Shown: positions 1-8,501 of the stretch, one piece after another | Numbering within the stretch: position 1 is the stretch's first letter | Layout: the number at the start of each line of letters is the position of its first letter | NCBI GenBank assembly: GCA_022843565.1 | Contig: JALHNK010000002.1 | Location: 1 to 64,000, forward strand | Direction of reading: 5' to 3' | Length of the DNA stretch: 64,000 nucleotides | From: Phycisphaerales bacterium | GTDB taxonomy: Bacteria; Planctomycetota; Phycisphaerae; Phycisphaerales; UBA1924 | The notes under the pieces: model-generated | What the model was told of the DNA's origin: nothing | The model's database searches: none | What the model saw: only the letters and a program-made list of their open reading frames with translations | Program-made: the position numbers and the translations under genes

Positions 1-148
1 TTGGCCGTGGGAATCAGTGCGGCAAAGCTTGACATGTTCCACATGCACTGAACGCCGAGCCGTCCAGTTGCACGCTCCCCTTGAGAAGGCGGGCCACCTC
101 GGAGAGGCGGGCCACCGGGGGCACCCCTTCCGGCTCGAAGACTCGCCA

Positions 149-173
149 CCTTCCCCGGTCGGACCGGGGAAGG
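149..173. terminator. Hairpin 3' of the acyltransferase gene
   Basis: An 11-bp perfect stem (CCTTCCCCGGT pairing with ACCGGGGAAGG) with a 3-nt loop lies just beyond the acyltransferase stop. There is no T-tract on either side, so it may be a Rho-type end or an mRNA-stabilising hairpin rather than an intrinsic terminator. Confidence 0.35.
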
Positions 174-183
174 GTGAACCTGC

Positions 184-1320
184 TCACTCCCCGTCATCGC
201 TCGCACTCGCGTTTGCCGCGGCTCGTTTGTTGCGGGGGTCCAGCGCGTATTCGGCGGTGTCGCGGGTGCAGTGGTCTTGCATGCGCAGGATGTCGTCCTC
301 GGTGATCCAGGGCAGGGCTCGCACCTTTTCGATCACGGCGGCCGGGATTGGTTTGCCCTGGCGCTCCCAGAGTGGGCGGCTTTTCCAGAAGCGGTGCATC
401 CAGAGGTTTTGCTCCGGGGCGATGCGGACGCAGTTTTCGATCGCGCGTCGGTAGCGGGCGGCGATGTAGAAGAGCGGGTCTGGGTGGGTGTTCCAGTCTT
501 CGGGGCCGAAGACGTCCGCGGCTTGGATCTGGTATTGCAGGCCCAGCGGCTCGGCTTCGTAGGGGCCGACTTTGCGTGCGCCTTTGCGGAGGGCAAGTCC
601 GACGACGACGGTGGCGTCGTAGCGGGTGGCGGTGAGGCCGATGGCCTTGTAGGTGCTGGCCATGCGGTTGAAGAAGGGGACGAAGACGCCGCGGTCGCCG
701 GCGTTTTGATCGGCGACGAAGCCGAGGGGCTGGTTGCGCTCCATGATCGTGGGGAGCTGCTTGGCGGCGCCGAACTTATCAACGAGCAACATGCCGCGGC
801 GGGAGCGGACGTCGCGCACCCAGGCGTCGGCGGGCTTGAGATCCAGCGGGCGATAGAGCGCGTGGATGGGGAAGCCGAGCAGCGCCAGCGAGTAACCGGC
901 CATTTCCCAGTTGCCGCAGTGGCCGCAGATGAAGATGACCGGGCGCGAGGCAAGCGCCGAGCGGACAATGCCTTCGAGACACGTGAGATCAACGCGCCCG
1001 GCCCAGCCCTCGTGGCTCAGCAATCGCGGGGTGTAGACCATCTCGACGCCGAGCATGAAGAGGTGCTCGTACGCGCGAGCGGCGAGCTCGCGGCGTTGCT
1101 CGTCGGACCAATCGGGGTACGCGACGCGGATGTTCTCGATTGCGCGCTGGAGCTTTGAGCGGTTGATGCGGCTCTCGGCGAGCGTGCGCCCGGCGCGCTT
1201 GGCCAGCGAGAGCATGGTGGCGATGTCGGGGGTGGCCGCGGCGCCGGCGAGGGAACGAATCGCCCAGTAAACGGGCGAGGAGAACGCGGCGGGGAGCTTG
1301 TTGAACTTGATGGAGGGCAC
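184..1320 (-). CDS. LpxL/HtrB-like lysophospholipid acyltransferase
   Basis: Predicted inner-membrane acyltransferase that would add a secondary acyl chain to a lipid A precursor or related lipid. The 378-residue protein has the family's HX4E catalytic motif as GHCGNWE (His134, Glu139), followed by VADQNAGDRG and VFVPFFN near residues 203-218, the usual second and third blocks of the HtrB family. The start is a GTG with no clear ribosome site, so the N-terminus is uncertain. The C-terminal 50 residues are polar and variable. Together with lpxC at the other edge it suggests an outer membrane with lipid A. The exact acyl donor and acceptor cannot be told from sequence. Confidence 0.82.
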   Translation of the reverse strand: MPSIKFNKLPAAFSSPVYWAIRSLAGAAATPDIATMLSLAKRAGRTLAESRINRSKLQRAIENIRVAYPDWSDEQRRELAARAYEHLFMLGVEMVYTPRLLSHEGWAGRVDLTCLEGIVRSALASRPVIFICGHCGNWEMAGYSLALLGFPIHALYRPLDLKPADAWVRDVRSRRGMLLVDKFGAAKQLPTIMERNQPLGFVADQNAGDRGVFVPFFNRMASTYKAIGLTATRYDATVVVGLALRKGARKVGPYEAEPLGLQYQIQAADVFGPEDWNTHPDPLFYIAARYRRAIENCVRIAPEQNLWMHRFWKSRPLWERQGKPIPAAVIEKVRALPWITEDDILRMQDHCTRDTAEYALDPRNKRAAANASASDDGE

Positions 1321-1363
1321 GGGGGAGGGAGGGTAGCGGAATGTGGGAGCCGGAGTGGAAATG

Positions 1364-1386
1364 GCAAATTTGCAAATAGCAAATAA
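1364..1386. repeat. GCAAAT short tandem array
   Basis: GCAAAT occurs at 1364, 1372 and 1379, that is with spacings of 8 and 7 nt, in the gap between two minus-strand genes. It is AT-rich against a GC-rich background. It resembles the other short-period intergenic arrays in this window. Confidence 0.5.
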
Positions 1387-1426
1387 GAGCGGTGGCGCGC
1401 GGGTGGGGGGCCGCGGCGCTGACTGC

Positions 1427-1558
1427 TCAGCGCGATCGCTTCGTGGGCTTGGCCACTGCGGTGTAGATCAGATGGAGCGGGATGGTGATGAGCAGGCCGA
1501 AGCCGCCCGCGCAGAAAGCGATGACGTGGAGCACGGCGAAAATGACGTGAGGGAGCAT
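1427..1558 (-). CDS. Small (43 aa) membrane protein
   Basis: An open frame of 43 codons starting ATG at 1558 and ending TGA at 1427. It encodes MLPHVIFAVLHVIAFCAGG, then a second hydrophobic segment with FGLLITIPLHLIYTAV, and a basic end (KPTKRSR). The pattern is that of a small inner-membrane protein with one or two membrane segments and a positive-inside C-terminus. A GAAGGTGA ribosome site lies upstream at good spacing. It sits 5' of the acyltransferase gene on the same strand, about 106 nt away, and could be cotranscribed with it. No function is assigned. Confidence 0.6.
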   Translation of the reverse strand: MLPHVIFAVLHVIAFCAGGFGLLITIPLHLIYTAVAKPTKRSR

Positions 1559-1671
1559 GGCGTTCACCTTCGAGGACTGGCTCGCGGCCGGCTTGAGCGG
1601 CGTGGCGACTCACGAACTCGCACGACCATCAAGGCGTGCGCGGGCGATGCAAGGCCGAGCTGGCGCGGCGC

Positions 1672-2829
1672 TCACTGGGCGTTGAGGCCGGCGTTGATCA
1701 TGCGATAGATGGCGTCCTTGTCAAGGCCGAGGTCCACCGGCTTGACCTCTTCAACCTCGGGCGCGGGGTTGAGCCTGCGGAACTTGAACCAGTCCAACAC
1801 CTTGAAGCGGCGGCTCTTGAGCAACGACGTGGCGTCGCGCTCCAGCATCCCGATCTCGTCCAGCGAGGACTTGGCGTCGCGCCACGGGCCCTTGGCCAGG
1901 AAGGGGTCGGGCTGGCCCTGGGCGCGGCCGATATCGCGGCGCAATCGGTCGTAGACCTTTGTCATGTCCGAATCGATGCCCTCCAGCCGCTTGTCCAGGC
2001 TCTCGACCTCGCGCTTGAACTGGTCGTTGCGCTGCTTGGTTTTCTTCATCTGGTCAACGCCGGTGTTGTCGCTGGAGGCCCACGGGCTGACGCCGATCAC
2101 CGGGCCAACCAGCTTGACATCCGCCTTGGGCAGCGTGCGCGCGAGGCCGATGCGGACCGCGTCGGTCGCGGTCAGCGAGAGCACCTGCCCCTGGCGGTCG
2201 AGCACTTCGAAGGTCGTGCCCTTGGCCGGCTCGGTGCCGACGAACTTCTTCTTGCCGTCGGCCTCGGTCACCATGTAGACCTCGAGTTCGGGGAGGATCA
2301 TGGCCTGGAAGATCAGGCCGGGGTGGCCGCGCTTCTCGGCGGCGGCGCCGATGCTCGACGCGAGCGCGCTGTTCATCTTCGCGTCCACCTTTGCTGAGCC
2401 GGTGTCGGTGTCGGTTGAGAACGCCACGGCGGCGCCGCTGGCGGCACCATCGGCGAAGATGATGTTGTCGCAGCGCGACATCACCCAGATGCTCGCGCTG
2501 TACGCCTTGGTGATCAGGCAGGTGTAGACGAAGTCGGCGTCGAACTCGTCCATCGCGCTGGCGATGGCGTTGGCGTCCACCACGACGCCGCCGGGCGAAT
2601 CGATGGTGAAGACGATGTGCGGGATGTTCCTGCTCTTGGCGTGCTTGAGAGCCGCGTGGACGCCGGCGGCATTGAAGTCGGTGCCGAAGGTGCCCTTGAG
2701 CGGGATCTCGAGGTAGTTGGCGGTCGCGCCGGATGATTGTGCCGCGACGGGCGATGGGGCGACGGCGCCGATCGCAATCGCCGAGATCAGGCCCAAGAAG
2801 ATCACTCGTGTAGAAGACAAGCCGAACAT
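1672..2829 (-). CDS. Exported ClpP-fold (NfeD/SppA-like) serine protease
   Basis: 385 residues from the chosen ATG at 2829, which follows a GGAGGG site and opens a signal peptide ending near APSPVAAQ (residue 31). A crotonase/ClpP-type fold is suggested by TIDSPGG (75-81). The context around Ser111 (TKAYSAS) and the K-rich helix with Lys151 (VDAKMNSAL, then EKRG) resembles the Ser-Lys dyad region of NfeD N-terminal domains. The usual Ser-Ala-Gly is changed to Ser-Ala-Ser. The C-terminal third is a charged, probably coiled-coil region instead of the NfeD membrane and OB domains. No stomatin-type partner gene is adjacent. The class is likely; activity is inferred. Confidence 0.7.
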   Translation of the reverse strand: MFGLSSTRVIFLGLISAIAIGAVAPSPVAAQSSGATANYLEIPLKGTFGTDFNAAGVHAALKHAKSRNIPHIVFTIDSPGGVVVDANAIASAMDEFDADFVYTCLITKAYSASIWVMSRCDNIIFADGAASGAAVAFSTDTDTGSAKVDAKMNSALASSIGAAAEKRGHPGLIFQAMILPELEVYMVTEADGKKKFVGTEPAKGTTFEVLDRQGQVLSLTATDAVRIGLARTLPKADVKLVGPVIGVSPWASSDNTGVDQMKKTKQRNDQFKREVESLDKRLEGIDSDMTKVYDRLRRDIGRAQGQPDPFLAKGPWRDAKSSLDEIGMLERDATSLLKSRRFKVLDWFKFRRLNPAPEVEEVKPVDLGLDKDAIYRMINAGLNAQ

Positions 2830-2903
2830 TGACCACCCTCCGATTGCGGCGAGCTTGACCTGGCGTGCTGTCTTCAGACACCGCCCCACGTGATTGACGC
2901 AAA

Positions 2904-2932
2904 AGTATATTGCAGACTTCCAAGCGTCGCCA
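2904..2932 (-). promoter_or_regulatory. Candidate sigma-70-type promoter of the ClpP-like gene
   Basis: On the minus strand a TATACT -10 box (2909-2904) is preceded at 17 nt by TGGCGA (2932-2927), a weak -35. The predicted start would give a leader of roughly 70 nt before the ATG at 2829. The -10 is good and the -35 is poor. Confidence 0.42.
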
Positions 2933-2953
2933 GCGATCAGCGCACCAACGCAA

Positions 2954-2982
2954 AGACCCCCGGAAGTTGCTTCCGGGGGTCT
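2954..2982 (-). terminator. Intrinsic terminator after the coiled-coil BRCT-like gene
   Basis: A perfect 13-bp stem (AGACCCCCGGAAG with its complement) around a 3-nt loop, followed on the minus strand by TCTTTGCGTT. It lies 27 nt beyond the stop at 3009 and separates that gene from the next promoter. Confidence 0.8.
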
Positions 2983-3008
2983 GGGTGGTTTCAAGATGTT
3001 CGTAAATC

Positions 3009-4376
3009 TCAGCGGCCGATGAGCGTGAAGAGGCGGTTCTGGTTCAGCACCGGGAGGCTGGTGCTGGCGGCCTGCTTGAAGATCTCGTCGTAGCGCTGGG
3101 CCTCGCGGTTGAGGCGCAGGAACTCGGTGATGCTGGCGATCGGCGCGTCTGGCGGGGGCTGGGGCGGGACGACGGGGCGCGAGCCGAGGACGACGAAATC
3201 GATATCGCCGCGGATCTCGTCGAGGACCTTGCCACCCCAGCCGGTGATGAGGGTCTTCACATCTGAGGCGCCCTGGGGCGTGGCGTTGCCGACACCCTGG
3301 GTATCAAAGTTTCCGAAGACGACGAAGTTGTAAGTCTTGTTGGGGTCGTAGACCGCGTTCACGAGGAGGTCACCCTTGCGGATGTCCACCGAGCGGCCAC
3401 GCGGGCGGACGATGCGAGCGAGCGCCTGGTCGCGATCGATGCGGATGATCTCAACCGCGGCCTTGCCCTGACGATACTCGCCGGTGGTCTCGTCGGGGAC
3501 GATCTCGGCGGCGTCGGAGTAGACCTCAAAGGTCATGCCCAGGATGAGCTTGTTGTCGCTGCCGCGATCGATGAAGACGGCGCGGGCGTCGGCGGGATCG
3601 GTGGCGATGACGCGAGCATCGACGAGAGCGAACTCATCGGTGGGGCGAAGGCCGGTGCCACGCGAAGCCTGGAGCTCGCGGAGCTTGGCCTCGAGGACCT
3701 GCTTCTCCTGCTCCAGCGAGGCGATGCGGTTGGTGAGGCCGACCTTCTCGGTATCGGCGTTGCGCTGGATGGTGTCGACCTGCGTCTTGTAGCCGTCGAT
3801 GGTCTTGGCGACGTTGTCGCGATAGCCCTCGGTCTGCGTCTTGATCGCGCCAACATCGGCGTTGACGCCGGCGACGGCCTTCTTCATCGACTCTTCCATC
3901 GCCTTGATGCGCCCGTCGGTCTCGGTGAGGCGGGCCTCGGCGTTCTTGCGGGCGGCGTCGGCATCAGCGGCCGAGCGCTGGGCGCTGGCCAGCTCGGCGC
4001 GCGTGGCGGTCAGGCGGTTGATGAGCGAGCCGCCATCGGAGCCGATCGCGGCATCGGCGGCGCGAAGGAGCTGGGCGGGGCCATCGGCGCGATTGCCGGT
4101 GATCCGCTCGGCGACGGCCTGCTGCTGCTCGCGCAGGAACGTGGCGAGAGATTTGTTGGCCTTGCCGGCCTCAGCGACCAGGGCCCGCAGGTCGGGGGCG
4201 TTGCGCTCGTTGTCTTTGACGATTTCCTTGGACTCGTCGCGATACTTCTTGAGCTCCTGCTCGGCGGAGGACTTGCCCCCGTAGAAGACCAGCGAGAGCA
4301 CGAAGAAGCCCGCGGCGAACACGCCGAGGACGACCGCTGCCACAACCCCGTTTGATGATCCGCCGCGACCAGCCAT
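3009..4376 (-). CDS. Membrane-anchored coiled-coil protein with BRCT-like end
   Basis: 455 residues. The start ATG at 4376 is preferred over the GTG two codons upstream because GAGG lies at proper spacing. An N-terminal membrane segment (about 10-33, GVVAAVVLGVFAAGFFVLSL) is followed by a long Ala/Glu/Lys/Arg-rich coiled coil (to about 240). A beta-rich domain with VDARVIATDPADARAVFIDRG comes next, then residues about 349-402 that read like a BRCT fold: YNFVVFGNFD, LITGWGGKVLDE, DIDFVVLGSRP. BRCT domains are normally found in DNA repair and replication proteins, so this context is odd. The coiled coil is probably periplasmic or cytoplasmic depending on topology, which the sequence does not settle. 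No known family was recognised for the whole protein. Confidence 0.7.
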   Translation of the reverse strand: MAGRGGSSNGVVAAVVLGVFAAGFFVLSLVFYGGKSSAEQELKKYRDESKEIVKDNERNAPDLRALVAEAGKANKSLATFLREQQQAVAERITGNRADGPAQLLRAADAAIGSDGGSLINRLTATRAELASAQRSAADADAARKNAEARLTETDGRIKAMEESMKKAVAGVNADVGAIKTQTEGYRDNVAKTIDGYKTQVDTIQRNADTEKVGLTNRIASLEQEKQVLEAKLRELQASRGTGLRPTDEFALVDARVIATDPADARAVFIDRGSDNKLILGMTFEVYSDAAEIVPDETTGEYRQGKAAVEIIRIDRDQALARIVRPRGRSVDIRKGDLLVNAVYDPNKTYNFVVFGNFDTQGVGNATPQGASDVKTLITGWGGKVLDEIRGDIDFVVLGSRPVVPPQPPPDAPIASITEFLRLNREAQRYDEIFKQAASTSLPVLNQNRLFTLIGR

Positions 4377-4685
4377 AAACACCTCGCAAGTGAGCCGGCA
4401 AGGGACGAGGCCCGGGCCGGGAGAAATGACAGACGACGACCTGCGGCGCGCAACGCGCCGACAGGAGCCTCCCGGCGTGCGAACGCATGAGCGCGAGCCT
4501 GCCGGGGTGCAAGTGTCTCCAATATCTGGGGTTGCGTCAACCCGGCAGAGCTTGGAATGTGCGGCGCGTGTGGACCGCTTCGGGCGATACTAGGCGTATG
4601 GTCGGATGATCCGGTGATCGTTGTTGGTCGCCGGCGCGGGGTTCGATGGGGCGGGCGACGCGGATGGGCCGATGAAAGGGTGAGT
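4377..4685. other. Divergent intergenic region
   Basis: About 310 nt between divergently transcribed genes. It contains a TTGACG hexamer on the minus strand (4540-4535) with only a poor -10 partner (GACACT) 17 nt away. No gene, RNA or strong hairpin was seen. Confidence 0.3.
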
Positions 4686-5495
4686 ATGAGCACGCCACCA
4701 TTTGCCACGGGGACATCTGCCGTGAACGCGCAATCGATTGGTCACGGGGCCCACGCGACGCGGTCGAGCGTCGATGTGACGGTGCCGGGCGTCGGGGCGG
4801 TTGAGCTTGGCCAGGGGCAGGGCCGGACGACGCCGCGGGCGCTGGTGCTCTTGGGCGGTGGGGGGCATTCGGTGGTGGTTGCGGAGGCAGCGCAGCTCTC
4901 GGGCCATCGGATCGCGGGGTTTCTGGATGACAACGCGGCGGCGCCGCTTGGGGCGATCTTGATCGACCTGCCGCACCCGTTTGCGACGCCGGCGTATTTG
5001 GGCCCGCTGAGTGAGCACGGGGTCGATCGCGTGGGCGAGCGCGACTGGATCGTGGCACTGGGTGATGTCGTCACGCGTGGCAAGGTCTTGGGGCGGATCC
5101 GCGCCGCTCAATCGCGCGGGGTGATGACAGGCGAAGCGCGTGCGGTGGTGCATCCGACCGCGATCGTGTCACCCAGCGCGCTGATCAGCGCCGGGGTGTA
5201 CATCGGGCCGGGTGCGATCGTTCACAGCCGCGTGCGCGTGGGGGCTCACGCGATCATCAATAGCGGCGCGATCATCGAGCACGACAGCGTCATCGGGGCC
5301 AACACGCATGTTGCGCCGGGGGTCGCGATCGGCGGCTCGTGCGTGGTTGAGCGTGACACGCTGATCGGGATCGGGGCGCGGTTGCTGCCGGGCGTGCGCG
5401 TGGGTGTCGGGGTGGTTGTTGGCGGCGGCGCGGTGGTGATCGGCGATGTGCCGGACCTGGCGCGTGTGGTGGGTGTGCCGGCGCGGGCGATGTAA
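4686..5495 (+). CDS. NeuD-like sugar O-acyltransferase (left-handed beta helix)
   Basis: 269 residues from the ATG at 4686, which follows AAAGGGTGAG. After a roughly 50-residue polar extension comes a Rossmann-like domain with LVLLGGGGHS (about 54-62) and GFLDDN, as in NeuD/PglD family proteins. From about residue 150 to the end there are hexapeptide repeats of the [IV]GxGAxI type (VYIGPGAIVHS, INSGAIIEHDSVIGANTHVAPG, and so on) forming a left-handed beta helix, and the end GVPARAM is typical. Such enzymes acetylate nucleotide sugars or sialic-acid-like sugars for surface glycans. No glycan gene cluster surrounds it, so the substrate is unknown. Confidence 0.8.
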   Translation: MSTPPFATGTSAVNAQSIGHGAHATRSSVDVTVPGVGAVELGQGQGRTTPRALVLLGGGGHSVVVAEAAQLSGHRIAGFLDDNAAAPLGAILIDLPHPFATPAYLGPLSEHGVDRVGERDWIVALGDVVTRGKVLGRIRAAQSRGVMTGEARAVVHPTAIVSPSALISAGVYIGPGAIVHSRVRVGAHAIINSGAIIEHDSVIGANTHVAPGVAIGGSCVVERDTLIGIGARLLPGVRVGVGVVVGGGAVVIGDVPDLARVVGVPARAM

Positions 5496-5526
5496 GTGGG
5501 CGGCAATCGGAAGACCGGGGCAACGA

Positions 5527-6327
5527 TCAGGGTGCTGCTGAGTTGCCGCCGGCGTCGCGGCGTTCGAGTCTTTGCTCGTGCAGCAGTCTTGCGGCGCGGA
5601 GGAGATAGGGGACGCCGGACAGGACCGTGACTGCGAGCATCGTCCAGACCAGCAGATCGATCGCGACGCGAGCGGGGGGGTTGGCCAGGAGCTTCACCGC
5701 CGGGTCGGGCGTGACGTCGGCGATGGCCATGAGCGCGATGACTGCGGGGATGGCGAGCGATTGCAGGATCATCTTGCCCTTGCCCCACCAATCGCTTCCG
5801 AACTGGAAGCCCTGGGCCTCCATGGTGCCGCGGATGCTGGTGACCAGGAGTTCGCGTCCCATGATGACCACGACCATCCACGGGTAGACGCCGGAGAGCT
5901 GGATGCCGTGACCGCTGATGCGGGCGGGGGCACCGGCGGGGAACTCGAACCAGAAGTCGGGCCCGGCGAGAAAGACGAACGCGCCGACGACGAGGATCTT
6001 GTCGGCGAAGGGATCCATGATGCGGCCGAAGGTGGACTCGACATTCCAGCGCCGGGCGAAGTAGCCGTCCAGCGCGTCGGTGAGGACCGCGATGACGAAC
6101 AAGGCCGCGGCGACGAGGAGCAGGATGTCAATCTCGCCACGACTGGCGGGCGAATCTTCCCATCGCCAGATGGTCAGCGCGCCGAAAAAGACGCCCGCCA
6201 TGAGCACGCGCGACGCGGTGAGCCAGTTGGGGAGCGAGCGATAGACCCAACCGGGCGGGGACGATGACGCGGACGCGCCTCGTGCGGCGGCGGGTGTCAT
6301 CGGGGTGGAGGGTTGGAGCGTCGTCAC
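5527..6327 (-). CDS. pgsA: CDP-diacylglycerol-glycerol-3-phosphate 3-phosphatidyltransferase
   Basis: Integral membrane enzyme of phosphatidylglycerol synthesis. The CDP-alcohol phosphotransferase signature D-x2-DG-x2-AR-x8-G-x3-D-x3-D is complete (DALDGYFARRW from residue 84, then GRIMDPFADK). The NWLTASRVL start of the first helix is typical of PgsA. Several hydrophobic helices follow. The frame begins with a GTG at 6327; an ATG at 6300 would also fit, and neither has a clear ribosome site. The gene converges on the NeuD-like gene with a gap of about 30 nt and is divergent from rpoN. Confidence 0.85.
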   Translation of the reverse strand: MTTLQPSTPMTPAAARGASASSSPPGWVYRSLPNWLTASRVLMAGVFFGALTIWRWEDSPASRGEIDILLLVAAALFVIAVLTDALDGYFARRWNVESTFGRIMDPFADKILVVGAFVFLAGPDFWFEFPAGAPARISGHGIQLSGVYPWMVVVIMGRELLVTSIRGTMEAQGFQFGSDWWGKGKMILQSLAIPAVIALMAIADVTPDPAVKLLANPPARVAIDLLVWTMLAVTVLSGVPYLLRAARLLHEQRLERRDAGGNSAAP

Positions 6328-6520
6328 GACTGGCGATGGTACTCGACTCGCGCCCCGATCACGCTCTTGGGATCAGATCAACAACCGAACAGGTCGAGCC
6401 AGAGGGTGAAGTTGCCGATAGATCGCCCAGGCCCGGCGCACAAGCAAACTCCTTGCCAGTCGATGTGGTACCCTTGTTCTTCGCACTCTTTTGGTTGTCG
6501 ACCCTCTCTCCGACGAACCC

Positions 6521-8104
6521 ATGAGATTTGACGCCTCCCAATCCATGCGCATGGGCCAGCAGATGAAGCTGGCGCCGCAGATGATCCAGTCGATGGAGAT
6601 TCTGCAGATGTCGCAAGCGGAGCTGCAGGAGCGGATCGACTCGGAGCTGGAGAGCAACGCGACGCTGGAGATCGCCGAGAGCGCCGAGGCCGAGCTGACG
6701 CGCTCGCGCGACGATGAACGGTTCGTGAATCTGGCCGAGCGCGGGCCGATGGAAGTCGGCGAGCAGGGAGCCGCGGCGGACTTTGAGCGGCTCAGCACGT
6801 TCGAGGAATCAAACCCCGAGGCGGCGGCGAACTCGTTCGACGAGCCGGAGCGCTATCGCGAGAGCGAGTGGGAGGACCGCCGCCGCGAGGGGAGCATCAG
6901 CGAGGACGGGCGCGACGCGAAGATGGACGCGATGGCGAACACCGCCGATCGCTCGAAGCCTGTCAGCGATCAACTGATGGAGCAGTGGCACCTGGTGGAG
7001 ATCGACCCGCGCTTGCGCGAACTGGGCGAGGTGATCGTCGGCTACATCGAGGACGACGGGTATCTGCGGACATCACTGGAGACGATCCTGGATCGGATAC
7101 CGGTGGCGGGGCCGGCGGCGATCACGCCGCGACCGACGAAGGAGGAGATGGAGCGGGCGCTGGGGGCGGTGCAGTTGCTGCTGGAGCCAGCGGGAATCGG
7201 TGCGCGGGACAGCCGCGAGTGCCTGCTGCTGCAGATCGACGCTCGCGGCGATGATCCGCAGGGCAGCCAGAGCGGCACGGGCGCGGGCGATCGCGCCTGG
7301 GGCCTGGCGCGGCGTGTGGTGACGGATCATCTGGACGATCTGGCGAACAACCGGCTGCCGAAGATCGCCAAGACGCTGGGCGCGGATATCGATGAGCTGA
7401 AGAGCGCGCTGGGGCTCCTTCGCACGCTGAGCCTGGCCCCCGGGCGGAGGCTCAACGAGGAGCTCGAGCCGGGGATCGTTCCCGATGCGTTTGTGGAGTA
7501 TGACGCCGAGCGTGATCGGTACATCGCGTATCTGAACGACCAGCGATTGCCGAACCTGCGTGTCAATCAGGAGTACGCGAAGCTCGTGAAGGATCGGGCG
7601 GCACCGAAGCCGACGCGGGATTTCCTGCGCACGAGCATCGGCAACGCGAACTTCCTGATCGACGCGATCGAGCAGCGCAAGCGGACGGTGCTGCGGGTGG
7701 TGGAGGCGGTGGTGGATGCGCAGCGGGATTTCTTTGACTACGGGCCGCAGGCGCTCAAGCCGCTGCCGATGACGAAGGTGGCCGAGCAACTGGGGATTCA
7801 TGTGGCGACGGTGAGCCGGGCGGTGTCGGAGAAGTACCTTCAGACGCCGCGGGGGGTGGTGTCGCTGCGGAAGTTCTTCTCCGGCGGGACGACCAGCAGC
7901 GAATCGGGCGAGGAGATGGCGTGGGACGCAGTGAAGGCGGCGCTTCGCGAGATCATCGACGGCGAGGACAAGACCAACCCGCTGAGCGATGATGAGCTGG
8001 CTGACGAGCTGAAGAAGCGCGGGCTGGACATCGCGCGCCGGACGGTCGCGAAGTATCGCGGGCAGTTGAATGTGCCGACGGGGCGGCTGCGGAAGGTCCA
8101 CTGA
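6521..8104 (+). CDS. rpoN: RNA polymerase sigma-54 factor
   Basis: 527 residues from the ATG at 6521; the frame is open to a TTG at 6491 but MRFDASQSMRM is the natural start. Region I has the Gln/Leu-rich QQMKLAPQMIQSMEILQMS activator-interaction motif. An acidic region II follows. The core-binding domain comes next, then the helix-turn-helix at about 418-440 (VAEQLGIHVATVSRAVSEKY). The RpoN box near the C-terminus reads ARRTVAKYRGQL. RpoN directs -24/-12 promoters that need enhancer-binding ATPases; none is encoded in this window. The next genes belong to a pilus/secretion-type operon, a class often under sigma-54 control, but no convincing -24/-12 site was seen in front of it. Confidence 0.95.
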   Translation: MRFDASQSMRMGQQMKLAPQMIQSMEILQMSQAELQERIDSELESNATLEIAESAEAELTRSRDDERFVNLAERGPMEVGEQGAAADFERLSTFEESNPEAAANSFDEPERYRESEWEDRRREGSISEDGRDAKMDAMANTADRSKPVSDQLMEQWHLVEIDPRLRELGEVIVGYIEDDGYLRTSLETILDRIPVAGPAAITPRPTKEEMERALGAVQLLLEPAGIGARDSRECLLLQIDARGDDPQGSQSGTGAGDRAWGLARRVVTDHLDDLANNRLPKIAKTLGADIDELKSALGLLRTLSLAPGRRLNEELEPGIVPDAFVEYDAERDRYIAYLNDQRLPNLRVNQEYAKLVKDRAAPKPTRDFLRTSIGNANFLIDAIEQRKRTVLRVVEAVVDAQRDFFDYGPQALKPLPMTKVAEQLGIHVATVSRAVSEKYLQTPRGVVSLRKFFSGGTTSSESGEEMAWDAVKAALREIIDGEDKTNPLSDDELADELKKRGLDIARRTVAKYRGQLNVPTGRLRKVH

Positions 8105-8501
8105 GCGCGTGCCAGCGCGGGGCCAGGGTGGTGGGCGTACTTGAATGACGAGCCCGAGACGGGAAGATGCGCCGACCGAGCGTCGGCGACGCCCGCGGAC
8201 GCCGGAGCGGTCGAACGTCCCTACGGTTGAGAGTCTCGCAACCGCGCCGAGGGCTGAGGAATACACCATGCCGCGGGGGGCTGTGTCGGGCGTGGGCCCG
8301 GCACTGGGCCGCATTCAAGGCGACGTTGCGGGAACACGGGCCGCTCGACCGATAAGTATGGTCGCGCGCTGGTGTTGGCGTTGGCTCGGATGTCTGATCT
8401 CGCGTGGTCTTCGGGTCTGTTTCGGTTGAACTCTCGCAGTCTGGTCCTCTGACGTTGGCCCCCTGATACTGGACTCCTGAACTCTCACCGGGTTTTCTGC
8501 C
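8105..8501. other. Intergenic region with partial 7-nt periodicity
   Basis: About 400 nt without a credible gene. Near its end CTGA occurs at 8449, 8463 and 8477 and CTCA at 8484, all separated by multiples of 7 nt, like the clearer heptamer arrays elsewhere. No good promoter was identified. Confidence 0.4.

Noticed and set aside
1-51. Possible C-terminal tail of a gene entering from the left (frame ends TGA at 49-51)
   Set aside because: Sixteen codons are too few to judge; no motif and no support beyond an open frame.
8300-8312. GG-N-GC pair resembling a sigma-54 promoter in front of the GspC-like gene
   Set aside because: Spacing between GG and GC is 9 nt, not 10, and the -12 element lacks the TTGC context.
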